From NCBI GenBank assembly GCA_004555335.1, contig SFII01000091.1, positions 1 through 5,612 of the forward strand: a stretch of DNA of 5,612 bases. The letters run 5' to 3'. Below, piece after piece: positions 1 to 5,497 of the stretch. The position numbers and the translations under genes are program-made. The stretch's first letter is position 1. Each line of letters starts with the position of its first letter. This DNA is from Coriobacteriaceae bacterium (lineage in GTDB: Bacteria > Actinomycetota > Coriobacteriia > Coriobacteriales > Eggerthellaceae). A model generated the notes under the pieces. It had not been told where the DNA came from and did not search any database. It was given only the letters and a program-made list of their open reading frames with translations.

Positions 1-2
1 AT

Positions 3-33
3 ATCCCCCGGTTCCCATTGGGAGCCGGGGGAT
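3..33 (-). terminator. Strong stem-loop, probable operon terminator (possibly bidirectional)
   Basis: Bases 3-16 pair with 20-33 (ATCCCCCGG with CCGGGGGAT, then one G-T wobble, then TCCC with GGGA), giving a 14-bp stem and a 3-nt loop. It lies about 136 nt past the stop of the last minus-strand gene, so it is placed to end the lic-type operon. The minus-strand 3' tail falls outside the window, so a U-tract cannot be verified. In the plus direction the stem is followed by TTGCTTTTGC, which is moderately T-rich, so it may also stop transcription arriving from the left. Confidence 0.7.
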
Positions 34-121
34 TGCTTTTGCATATCGCCGCTGTGCATTGGGGATGGGAAGCGGCAGCCTTGCGATTCGAATCTTTGCA
101 CGGGATGCGCTTGGGAGTTTT

Positions 122-154
122 GTCGGCAGTCGGCTTTGAATGGCTGCTGTCGAC
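122..154 (-). other. Imperfect hairpin just downstream of the last gene
   Basis: GTCGGCAGT at 122-130 pairs with GCTGTCGAC at 146-154 (nine pairs, two of them G-T wobbles). It lies 15 nt beyond the stop of the small winged-helix-like gene. There is no T-run after it in the minus direction, so it is not a canonical intrinsic terminator. It could protect the 3' end of the transcript ahead of the stronger stem-loop at 3-33. The rest of 34-169 shows no gene. Confidence 0.35.
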
Positions 155-169
155 GGCGGGATCTTGTGC

Positions 170-442
170 TTACAGGTACTTATCTACCATTTCCCTGCCG
201 AAGTCGTTGATCTGATAGAAGATCCGTAAAGCCCCCTGACCATCCAGGTCGCAGCTGGTTTCGTCGAGGAGGCCGTTTTCCTTGGCGGTTGCCAGGGTTT
301 CGTCCACGTCCTTCACGGTGAGCAGCTTATATCCTGCGTATTCATCGCGCAGGGTCTCGACGATTTCGCCTGCGTGCTTTTCGCTGCCGTCCATGAACAG
401 TTTCAGGATCGCGTAATGCAGAGGGGTCTTGTTCGCGGTCAT
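170..442 (-). CDS. Small winged-helix-like protein, last gene of the lic-type operon
   Basis: This 90-residue protein matches no named family I can recall. The visible layout is helix (residues 7-18), helix (23-36), helix (43-58), then a short strand-turn-strand stretch (60-78) containing DLDGQG and a closing helix (79-89). That order fits a winged helix-turn-helix, roughly of PadR or MarR style, but no diagnostic motif fixes this, and a protein-interaction fold is equally possible. There is no signal peptide or membrane segment. The ATG lies only 2 nt after the transporter's TAG stop. Its Shine-Dalgarno (GGGAG, 7 nt before ATG) sits within the transporter's last codons, so translation is probably coupled. 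The context suggests a regulator or accessory of choline uptake; this is inference. The reading frame is secure and the function is not. Confidence 0.75.
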   Translation of the reverse strand: MTANKTPLHYAILKLFMDGSEKHAGEIVETLRDEYAGYKLLTVKDVDETLATAKENGLLDETSCDLDGQGALRIFYQINDFGREMVDKYL

Positions 443-444
443 TG

Positions 445-1506
445 CTATTCTCCCTTCTTGTTCTTGCCGAACAGGTTTGCGGGGTTAACCGCGATGCAGA
501 AGATGCCCGCGATCATGATGAGTGCGCCGATCCACTGGATTGCCGTGAGCGGGGGATAGCTTGCGGACATGCCGCCGATGTTGAGCAGGCCCAGGATCAC
601 CCAGATGAAGAAGGGTCCCCAGAAGGCATACATGCCATTGCAGGCCATGCCCAGCGCCGCGCCGCACATGGAATTGCCCTTGTACCAGAAGGAATAAGCG
701 GGCATAGCGAAGAAACCGGAGATGAGGAAGATCAGCAGTGCCGGGCTGGTGAATGCCGCGCAGGCAAGCTGCCCCAGGCCCTCGATTCCGCCGCCCACGA
801 CTGCAAGCACGGGGAAGACCACGATCAGTTCCAGCAGGCCTGCGGTAACCTGGCGGATGGCGATGCCGATACGGTAGTCGATCAGGATGGTGCCGAAGCC
901 GGCGACGCAGCCTTCGAAGCCCCAGCCGAATGCTGCCAGGAAGGCGAACAGACAGGCGATCGCGGCACCCGGTCCCATGGAGGCAAAGCTGGTGCCGCCG
1001 ATGAGCGCAGCGGCGAACAGGCAGATGATCACGCCGACGACCCTGTGGCCGCTCAGGTCCTGCTTGAACAGGATGCGTCCCAAGGCAGCGCCGATTGCGC
1101 AGTTGAGGGCTGCGATGGGCACGATCACGCCAGGATTGCCCGCAGCCGTTGCGGCGTTCAGGGCAACCACGTAGGCGATGGTGGCGAAGGGCCCGCCGAT
1201 AGCTGCACAGAGGATCATCACCATACCGGGCTTGCTCTTTACCGTGTTCCACAGGTCGCCCAGCTGCCTGTTCTTTGCGCAGACGGCGAGCGACCAGATG
1301 CCGCTGATAGTGTCATTCAGGCCCGCGGCAAGCGCTGCCAGGGTGAAGGTGATGGTGAACACGCTGAGCGCGGGCATGCCGCTGCCCCATTCGGTGCCTG
1401 CAAACCATTCGCCCCAAACGCCCTGGGTTTCGGCCAGGGTGAGGAAGCCCGTGTACAGGCCGTAGCAGACACCGGACATGATGGCGAAGATCAGGCCCTT
1501 CACCAT
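445..1506 (-). CDS. DMT-superfamily transporter, probable LicB-like choline permease
   Basis: A 353-residue integral membrane protein with about ten hydrophobic segments, near residues 2-24, 47-72, 96-117, 126-144, 155-170, 182-206, 216-240, 256-274, 281-310 and 323-343. It ends in a basic cytoplasmic tail (KNKKGE). Ten helices and small-residue-rich segments such as IGGPFATIAYVVALNAAT fit the drug/metabolite transporter superfamily, which includes LicB choline permeases and RhaT-like sugar symporters. The substrate is inferred from the adjoining choline kinase/cytidylyltransferase gene. I chose ATG at 1506 because AAGGAG precedes it by 4 nt and the first helix follows at once. An in-frame ATG at 1554 would add 16 residues (MDANVRALREQRRRSF), but those codons (GTA, AGG, CTA, CGA, AGG) are unlike the gene's G/C-ending codons. 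Export of a product rather than import cannot be excluded. Confidence 0.8.
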   Translation of the reverse strand: MVKGLIFAIMSGVCYGLYTGFLTLAETQGVWGEWFAGTEWGSGMPALSVFTITFTLAALAAGLNDTISGIWSLAVCAKNRQLGDLWNTVKSKPGMVMILCAAIGGPFATIAYVVALNAATAAGNPGVIVPIAALNCAIGAALGRILFKQDLSGHRVVGVIICLFAAALIGGTSFASMGPGAAIACLFAFLAAFGWGFEGCVAGFGTILIDYRIGIAIRQVTAGLLELIVVFPVLAVVGGGIEGLGQLACAAFTSPALLIFLISGFFAMPAYSFWYKGNSMCGAALGMACNGMYAFWGPFFIWVILGLLNIGGMSASYPPLTAIQWIGALIMIAGIFCIAVNPANLFGKNKKGE

Positions 1507-1510
1507 GAAG

Positions 1511-1516
1511 CTCCTT
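1511..1516 (-). promoter_or_regulatory. Ribosome binding site supporting the 1506 start of the transporter
   Basis: On the minus strand AAGGAG lies 4 nt before the ATG at 1506. The competing ATG at 1554 has a weaker AAAGGA 9 nt upstream. The spacing at 1506 is slightly short, so the choice also rests on codon use and the position of the first membrane helix. Confidence 0.55.
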
Positions 1517-1640
1517 CGACGTTGCTCACGTAGAGCCCTTACGTTTGCGTCCATGCGGTGGATTCCTTTCTCCAATGCAAGTTGATTCGTGCGTTTGCCC
1601 GTTTTCCCTGGGGTTGCACGCGTGATGCCTGGCAAGCGGG

Positions 1641-1669
1641 GGAAGGTCGGATGCGTTCTCCGTCCTTCC
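1641..1669 (-). other. Intercistronic hairpin between the fusion gene and the transporter
   Basis: GGAAGG (1641-1646) pairs with CCTTCC (1664-1669) and CGGA (1648-1651) with TCCG (1659-1662), separated by a single mismatch, around a 7-nt loop. It lies 24 nt after the stop of the kinase fusion within an otherwise gene-free 187-nt spacer. No T-run follows in the minus direction, so full termination is unlikely. It could set different mRNA levels or stability for the enzyme and transporter parts of the operon. Confidence 0.5.
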
Positions 1670-1693
1670 GCGGTCGGTTGGCGGCGCGAGTCC

Positions 1694-3466
1694 CTAGCGT
1701 GCCTGTTCGTACAGTTCCAGGGCCTTCTTCAGGTAGGCCTTGCCGTAGCGGTAGTAGATGTAGGACCATTCGCCCACGTCTTCGCCCTCTGCTTCCTTGA
1801 GCAGGGCCCATGCGTACCAGCACCAGCCCGCCATGCCCACCATGGCCAGGTTGTGGCGTACTTCCTGGGGCGTGGGGGTGCGCCCGAAGTAGTATTCCAG
1901 CGCGCGCATCATCTGCTCGTCGGTGAGCTGCTCGCAGACGCAGAAGGTGCCGAAATCGTTGGCGTAGTCGCTCATGCCCGAGTATTCCCAGTCGATCAGG
2001 CTGATGGCGCCCTCTTGATCGACCAGGAAGTTGAGGCCGAAGAAGTCGTTGTGGCACAGGACCGGTTGCTCGTCTTCGGCTCCGATGAATTCGCTCAGCC
2101 TTTCCGCCTGGCGGGACATCTCCCAGTAATCGGGCATGTCGATGCTCTGTCGTTCCAGGACCTTCTGCTCATAGCCCTTTCCCTCGACGTAGAAGCTGAA
2201 GTAACGGCTCACCTGGGTCCCGCTTTCGTGCAGCTTGCGTGCCATCTCCATTGCCACTTTCAGCTGCGCATCGTCGCTGGAATCAAGGTTGCGGCAGTTG
2301 GGGATGTAACGCGAGATCTTCCAGCCGCGTTCGGGGTTCTCGAAGATGAAGGTGTCATCCAATCCCAGGCGCTGGGCGGTCAGCAGTGCCTCGCGCTCGC
2401 CTTCGCGGTCGACGATCAACTCCGTACCGGCACCGGGGTGGCGGTAGACGAATTCGCCGTCGTTCGTGGCGAAATGGCAGGAGAGGTTGGTCAAGCCCTG
2501 TTTGAGGGGGAAGATGTCGTGGATGTCGTTGCGGTTGCAGCCCAGGACCGCTTCGATGTTGTCGAAGATCTCGCTGTCCAGGTTTTCCAGGAACAGGGGG
2601 TCGAATTCCCTCAGCTCGTCAAGCGAGTCGAATTCGAAGATGATCGGCGGATCGAAGCGCTTGATGCGCATGTCCAGTTCCTTGATGTGCTCCACATAGA
2701 TACTTTCCCACAGCTTGTGCTTCGTCTGGGGAAGTTCCATCTCCTTTTTCAGGATGGTGCGGAAGCGTTCGGAGAATTCGCGGTCGAAGAACACGTGGCC
2801 GATCATGTACCAGGCGTCGGAACCGCCGATTTCCACCTTGGTGATGCGGTCGTGGGAACCGGTGGTGATGCACCATTCGTCGGTTTCGCCTTCGGAATAC
2901 TCGGCGGAGTAGTAGGCCTTCCACACATGGGATTCGAAGGGGTTTTCCGTGAAGTAGTTGTCGGAAGAGCAGATGTAGGTGTTTGCGAGCATTTCGGCTG
3001 CAAGTAGCAGGGAAACGCTGTTGTTGCATTCGGCGTACGCGGTGTTGACGATGATTTTCGCGCCGTACTTTTCTTCCAGGTAGAAGAAAGCTTCCTTCTT
3101 GTAGCCGGTTACGACGGCGATTTCGGTGATTCCGGCTTCGTGCAGCTGCTCGATTTGGCGCTCGATCAGCACGTCGCCGCGCACTTTGAGCATGCCCTTG
3201 GGCTGTTCGTAGGAAATGGGTGCGAAGCGGCTGGACGTGCCTGCAGCCATGATGACGGCGTTATCGACTGCGTAGGGGGCGAGTGCCTGAGCACCAGCAT
3301 CGGTCAGGCAGCCGTCTTCGATATAGCCTGCGGCAAGGGCTTCTTTGTATGCGGCGTTGACGGTTGCCAGGCCCATCCCGTTCAGATCCGCGATTTCGCG
3401 CTGGGTTGCACCGGGATTCTTGTGCAATGCATAGATGACATTGAATTGGTTATGGCTCAGAGACAT
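1694..3466 (-). CDS. wHTH - LicC-like nucleotidyltransferase - LicA-like choline kinase fusion
   Basis: A soluble protein of 590 residues with three domains. Residues 1-62 form a MarR-like winged helix-turn-helix (helix TQREIADLNG, recognition helix about 32-45, then AAGYIEDGCLTDAG). Residues 68-300 are a sugar-nucleotidyltransferase-type fold, starting with the nucleotide-binding loop MAAGTSSRF (73-81) and PKGMLKV (89-95). SSDNYF (167-172) carries the likely metal-binding Asp169. This domain resembles LicC CTP:phosphocholine cytidylyltransferase. Residues 306-590 are a LicA/choline-kinase-type phosphotransferase: YRHPG (341-345), the catalytic loop HNDFFGLNFL with His472, Asp474 and Asn479, and the metal-binding IDWEYSG with Asp492. 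One chain could thus turn choline into phosphocholine and then CDP-choline. AAGGAG lies 5 nt before ATG. It heads the operon directly after the TGTTCGG half-sites, so its wHTH may control its own transcription. Ethanolamine or another amino alcohol remains possible as substrate. Confidence 0.9.
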   Translation of the reverse strand: MSLSHNQFNVIYALHKNPGATQREIADLNGMGLATVNAAYKEALAAGYIEDGCLTDAGAQALAPYAVDNAVIMAAGTSSRFAPISYEQPKGMLKVRGDVLIERQIEQLHEAGITEIAVVTGYKKEAFFYLEEKYGAKIIVNTAYAECNNSVSLLLAAEMLANTYICSSDNYFTENPFESHVWKAYYSAEYSEGETDEWCITTGSHDRITKVEIGGSDAWYMIGHVFFDREFSERFRTILKKEMELPQTKHKLWESIYVEHIKELDMRIKRFDPPIIFEFDSLDELREFDPLFLENLDSEIFDNIEAVLGCNRNDIHDIFPLKQGLTNLSCHFATNDGEFVYRHPGAGTELIVDREGEREALLTAQRLGLDDTFIFENPERGWKISRYIPNCRNLDSSDDAQLKVAMEMARKLHESGTQVSRYFSFYVEGKGYEQKVLERQSIDMPDYWEMSRQAERLSEFIGAEDEQPVLCHNDFFGLNFLVDQEGAISLIDWEYSGMSDYANDFGTFCVCEQLTDEQMMRALEYYFGRTPTPQEVRHNLAMVGMAGWCWYAWALLKEAEGEDVGEWSYIYYRYGKAYLKKALELYEQAR

Positions 3467-3480
3467 GGATGCTCCTTGAT

Positions 3481-3567
3481 TGTTCGGACATCATGCATGA
3501 TATATGAAAACCGAACAGCAAGGAGGACGATGTTCGGAAAAGGATTCATCTATCCATAAATCGAACA
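3481..3567 (-). promoter_or_regulatory. Four phased TGTTCGG half-sites, probable operator of the lic-type operon
   Basis: TGTTCGG occurs at 3481-3487, its reverse complement CCGAACA at 3511-3517, TGTTCGG again at 3531-3537, and TCGAACA (one mismatch) at 3561-3567. Left edges are separated by 30, 20 and 30 bp, i.e. near whole helical turns, so all four would lie on about the same face of the DNA. The two outer pairs are inverted repeats of identical size. The set ends 14 bp from the start codon of the wHTH fusion and encloses the likely promoter. The obvious candidate ligand is the wHTH of the fusion or the 90-residue winged-helix-like protein; this is inference. Confidence 0.7.
3490..3504 (-). 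promoter_or_regulatory. Possible -10 region of the lic-type operon
   Basis: The only AT-rich stretch close to the fusion's start reads TATATCATGCATGAT on the minus strand and contains the -10-like hexamers TATCAT and CATGAT, as well as the 12-bp palindrome ATCATGCATGAT (3490-3501). No good -35 lies 16-18 bp upstream: the hexamers there match TTGACA at only one or two positions. A weak -35 under a half-site would fit a factor-dependent promoter. The exact start of transcription cannot be read from the sequence. Confidence 0.35.
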
Positions 3568-3588
3568 TCTGAGTAGCGCCGAGCTCAA

Positions 3589-3659
3589 AGCACCCGACCT
3601 GGATCCTATCGATGCGCCTTCCGTTTAGGTAGGACGCATCCAAGTCCGGGTCGGGTGCT
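3589..3659 (-). terminator. Long interrupted hairpin, possible terminator downstream of pxpA
   Basis: AGCACCCGACC (3589-3599) pairs perfectly with GGTCGGGTGCT (3649-3659). The stem continues with wobbles through 3604/3644, and an upper stem forms between GATGCGCCT (3611-3619) and 3631-3640 with one bulged base. In the minus direction the stem is followed by TTGAGCTC, making only TTT in total, so it is a weak intrinsic terminator at best. It sits between two blocks and upstream of the next operator, which favours an insulating role. A structured leader element or a remnant repeat is an alternative. Confidence 0.45.
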
Positions 3660-3718
3660 GGGTTGGTCTGCTTCGGCGTAAGTGCCGTTTGCCTAACGTA
3701 TCCGCGTTGGATGCGTTG

Positions 3719-3793
3719 CGGCTTGCAAGCTGGCTAGTCGGTCGGTAGGGTGCACTTCGAAGCGCGGCACGGGTTTGTGCAGCTTGCAAGCCG
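3719..3793 (-). repeat. 14-bp perfect inverted repeat adjoining the pxpA stop
   Basis: CGGCTTGCAAGCTG (3719-3732) and its exact reverse complement (3780-3793) flank a 47-nt spacer. Both arms contain the 10-bp palindrome GCTTGCAAGC, so each arm can also pair with itself. The right arm touches the TAA of pxpA (3794-3796). No U-tract follows the left arm on the minus strand, so it is not a standard terminator. A 3'-end-protecting structure or a repeated extragenic palindrome is more likely. Confidence 0.6.
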
Positions 3794-4561
3794 TTAGGCG
3801 ATTGCGCGCTTGGGGGCGATTTCGATGCCGGCTTCTTCCAGAGCGTTTCTGATCTTGCTCACGAACGCGAGTGCGTGGGCGTTGTCGCCATGAACGCAGA
3901 TGGTATCGGCCGAAAGCTCGATGGTTTTCCCCGTCACGCTTTCGATGGTTCCGGTCGACACGGCGCGGATAACGCGCTGCACGGCAAAATCCTCATCGGT
4001 GATCATCGCATCGGGCAGTGTGCGGGAAACGAGGACGCCTTCATCGGTGTAGTTGCGATCGGTGAAGAATTCCTGTGCGGTGGTCATTCCCAGATCGCGG
4101 CCCGCATCGATGAGCTTGCCGCCCGCAAGGCCCACCAGCACCAGGGAGGGCTGGAAGTCATGCACTGCCTGGGCGATTGCCAGGGCAGTCGCCGCATCGG
4201 TGGCTGCGCGGTTGTAAAGCTGGCCGTGGGGCTTCACATGCGCGAGCTCCACGCCCTGGGCCCGGGCAAAGCCGGCGAGTGCGGCAACCTGATACAGCAC
4301 GGTTGCGTAGACTTCGTCGGGAGAAAGGCTCATATCGCGCCTGCCGAATCCCTGCAGATCGGGGTAGCCGGGGTGGGCGCCGATGGCAACACCTGCCTCG
4401 GCTGCCATCTTGACGGTTTTGCGCATGACCATGGGGTCGCCCGCATGCATGCCGCAGGCTACATTCACGCTGGAAACCAGGGGGATGACCTGGCTGTCCA
4501 AGCCCAGAGTGTATCGGCCGAAGCTTTCGCCCAGGTCGCAATTCAAATCGACGCTTGCCAT
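3794..4561 (-). CDS. pxpA: 5-oxoprolinase subunit A (LamB/YcsF family)
   Basis: A cytoplasmic protein of 255 residues, the usual length for the family. PxpA acts with PxpB and PxpC in ATP-dependent opening of 5-oxoproline (pyroglutamate) to glutamate. Hallmark motifs are intact: DLNCDLGESFG (5-15), NVACGMHAGDP (33-43), GAHPGYPDLQGFGRR (61-75), HVKPHGQLYN (108-117), EFFTDRNY (164-171) and CVHGDN (222-227). The acidic and histidine residues in these are presumed to form the active site. The stretch usually reading LVPR is LVSR here (177-180), a small deviation. I chose ATG at 4561 because AGGAGGG lies 5 nt upstream and family homology begins at once; an ATG at 4648 would add 29 unrelated residues. 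PxpB and PxpC are not seen in the window. A TauE-type membrane protein precedes it by 207 nt, so the two may share a substrate, which is speculative. Confidence 0.93.
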   Translation of the reverse strand: MASVDLNCDLGESFGRYTLGLDSQVIPLVSSVNVACGMHAGDPMVMRKTVKMAAEAGVAIGAHPGYPDLQGFGRRDMSLSPDEVYATVLYQVAALAGFARAQGVELAHVKPHGQLYNRAATDAATALAIAQAVHDFQPSLVLVGLAGGKLIDAGRDLGMTTAQEFFTDRNYTDEGVLVSRTLPDAMITDEDFAVQRVIRAVSTGTIESVTGKTIELSADTICVHGDNAHALAFVSKIRNALEEAGIEIAPKRAIA

Positions 4562-4768
4562 GATAGCCCTCCTATTCCATGAGCAATTGAAACTGCGCGG
4601 ATAGTCATGTTCGCGTATTATCGGAAAACCGCCTGGTATCGGCCGCATCCGGCAGCATTCGCAATTGCCCGAAACCTTTCATTTCGATGGATACTGCCTG
4701 CATCGCCGGCGTTGGCATACGGCGTGGCAGGGTTCGCAGGAATTTTCCGTATCTGCCACTATACCAAG
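4562..4768. other. 207-nt spacer between the TauE-family gene and pxpA
   Basis: No gene is seen. A hairpin can form between CCTGC-AT-CGCC (4697-4707) and GGCG-TG-GCAGG (4721-4731), nine pairs around two mismatches, without a following T-run on the minus strand. GATAAT on the minus strand (4617-4622) resembles a -10 hexamer 55 nt before pxpA, but no decent -35 accompanies it. Whether pxpA is read from its own promoter or through from the membrane protein gene is undecided. Confidence 0.45.
4567..4573 (-). promoter_or_regulatory. Ribosome binding site fixing the pxpA start
   Basis: AGGAGGG on the minus strand, 5 nt before the ATG at 4561. It decides against the upstream ATG at 4648, whose extra residues show no family resemblance. 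Confidence 0.85.
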
Positions 4769-5482
4769 TTAGGACACGAGCATGATGATGCCGATAACCA
4801 CCAGCAGTACGTAGATGAAGCGTAGGAAGCGTTCCTGGCTGATCTTCCCTTGGATCTTCTGCCCGATGAAGGTGGCCAGGAAGGCGAGGGGTATGCACAT
4901 GGCTATCACCCGCAGCACTTCGCCGGTGTAATAGCCGTTTGCAAACGACACCACCGCATATACGATGTTCAGGATCACCCAGACCATGGAAAGCGTAGCC
5001 CGGAATTCCTGCTTTTCGTAGAGTTTCTGAACGGCGTAGATAACCAGGAAGGCCCCGCCGCTGACGAACATGCCTTGGATAAGTCCTGCACAGGCGATGA
5101 ATACTGCGAGCAGCCAGACGGGATAATCCCGCCGCTTCTTCACGAGAAGGTTCCGGAAACCCACGAACAGCACTGCGATCGCATAGACCTTCAGGATGAT
5201 GTCGAGCGAAAGCACGCTATCCAGCCAGATGCCCAGCGCCAAGAAGGGGAGCATGCCCAGCACCATCTTGGCAAGCTCGCGCCAGTTCACGTGCCTGATA
5301 TTGCTCACCACCACCAGACCTGCCGCGATAATGCAGAGCACGTTCATCGCTGCAATGGCGTTGTGCAAACCCAGCAGGTGGATTCCAGGCGGCATGGCGA
5401 AGATATTTCCCGCAAAGCCGCTGATCGCCTGCACAACGTAGGAGAGGAAGAAAACCAGTGCGAATAGTATTTCGTTGAGCAT
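4769..5482 (-). CDS. TauE/SafE-family membrane transporter
   Basis: A protein of 237 residues with about eight hydrophobic segments: near 3-22, 41-60, 71-90, 94-112, 122-150, 166-185, 189-208 and 219-236. The family's twofold repeat shows as two glycine-rich loops, SGFAGNIFAMPPG (21-33) and AGLIQGMFVSGGAF (132-145). TauE/SafE proteins are thought to carry small anions such as sulfite, sulfoacetate or other carboxylates across the inner membrane, mostly outward. Nothing here identifies the substrate. I chose ATG at 5482 since AAGGAGG lies 4 nt upstream and the first helix follows; the reading frame stays open to 5593, but those 37 extra residues are polar and arginine/glycine-rich. It precedes pxpA in the same direction. 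Uptake or export of 5-oxoproline or a related acid is a testable guess, not a family-based assignment. Confidence 0.88.
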   Translation of the reverse strand: MLNEILFALVFFLSYVVQAISGFAGNIFAMPPGIHLLGLHNAIAAMNVLCIIAAGLVVVSNIRHVNWRELAKMVLGMLPFLALGIWLDSVLSLDIILKVYAIAVLFVGFRNLLVKKRRDYPVWLLAVFIACAGLIQGMFVSGGAFLVIYAVQKLYEKQEFRATLSMVWVILNIVYAVVSFANGYYTGEVLRVIAMCIPLAFLATFIGQKIQGKISQERFLRFIYVLLVVIGIIMLVS

Positions 5483-5486
5483 CCGT

Positions 5487-5493
5487 CCTCCTT
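5487..5493 (-). promoter_or_regulatory. Ribosome binding site fixing the TauE-family start
   Basis: AAGGAGG on the minus strand ends 4 nt before the ATG at 5482 and outranks anything ahead of the longer frame beginning at 5593. Confidence 0.8.
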
Positions 5494-5497
5494 GGGT

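Larger units (their letters stand above)
3467..3793. other. 327-nt intergenic region between pxpA and the lic-type operon
   Basis: No credible gene is present on either strand. From left to right it holds the ribosome binding site (3472-3477) of the fusion gene, the four-half-site operator (3481-3567), a long interrupted hairpin (3589-3659) and a 14-bp inverted repeat (3719-3732 with 3780-3793) that begins immediately after the pxpA stop codon. The region therefore seems to end block 1 transcription and control block 2. Confidence 0.7.

Noticed and set aside
85..94. GATTCGAATC, reminiscent of a tRNA T-loop
   Set aside because: No acceptor, D or anticodon stems can be drawn around it; it is just a 10-bp palindrome.
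442..1533. Long open plus-strand frame of 363 codons opposite the transporter gene
   Set aside because: Its translation is rich in Asp, His, Gly, Ala and Glu without any fold-like pattern, has no good ribosome binding site, and mirrors the codon bias of the convincing minus-strand membrane protein.
1589..3007. Long open plus-strand frame of 472 codons opposite the kinase fusion
   Set aside because: It lacks recognisable motifs and is explained by the third-position GC bias of the well-supported minus-strand fusion gene.
3875..4582. Plus-strand open frame of 235 codons opposite pxpA
   Set aside because: It is antisense to a gene with all PxpA hallmark motifs and shows no family resemblance of its own.
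4608..4613. A TGTTCG hexamer upstream of pxpA, like the lic operator half-site
   Set aside because: It is a single, shortened copy without an inverted partner at 30 bp; similar hexamers also occur by chance within genes, for example CCGAACA at 467-473.
4850..5467. Plus-strand open frame of 205 codons opposite the TauE-family gene
   Set aside because: His-, Asp- and Gln-rich translation typical of the antisense of a membrane protein; no start signal.
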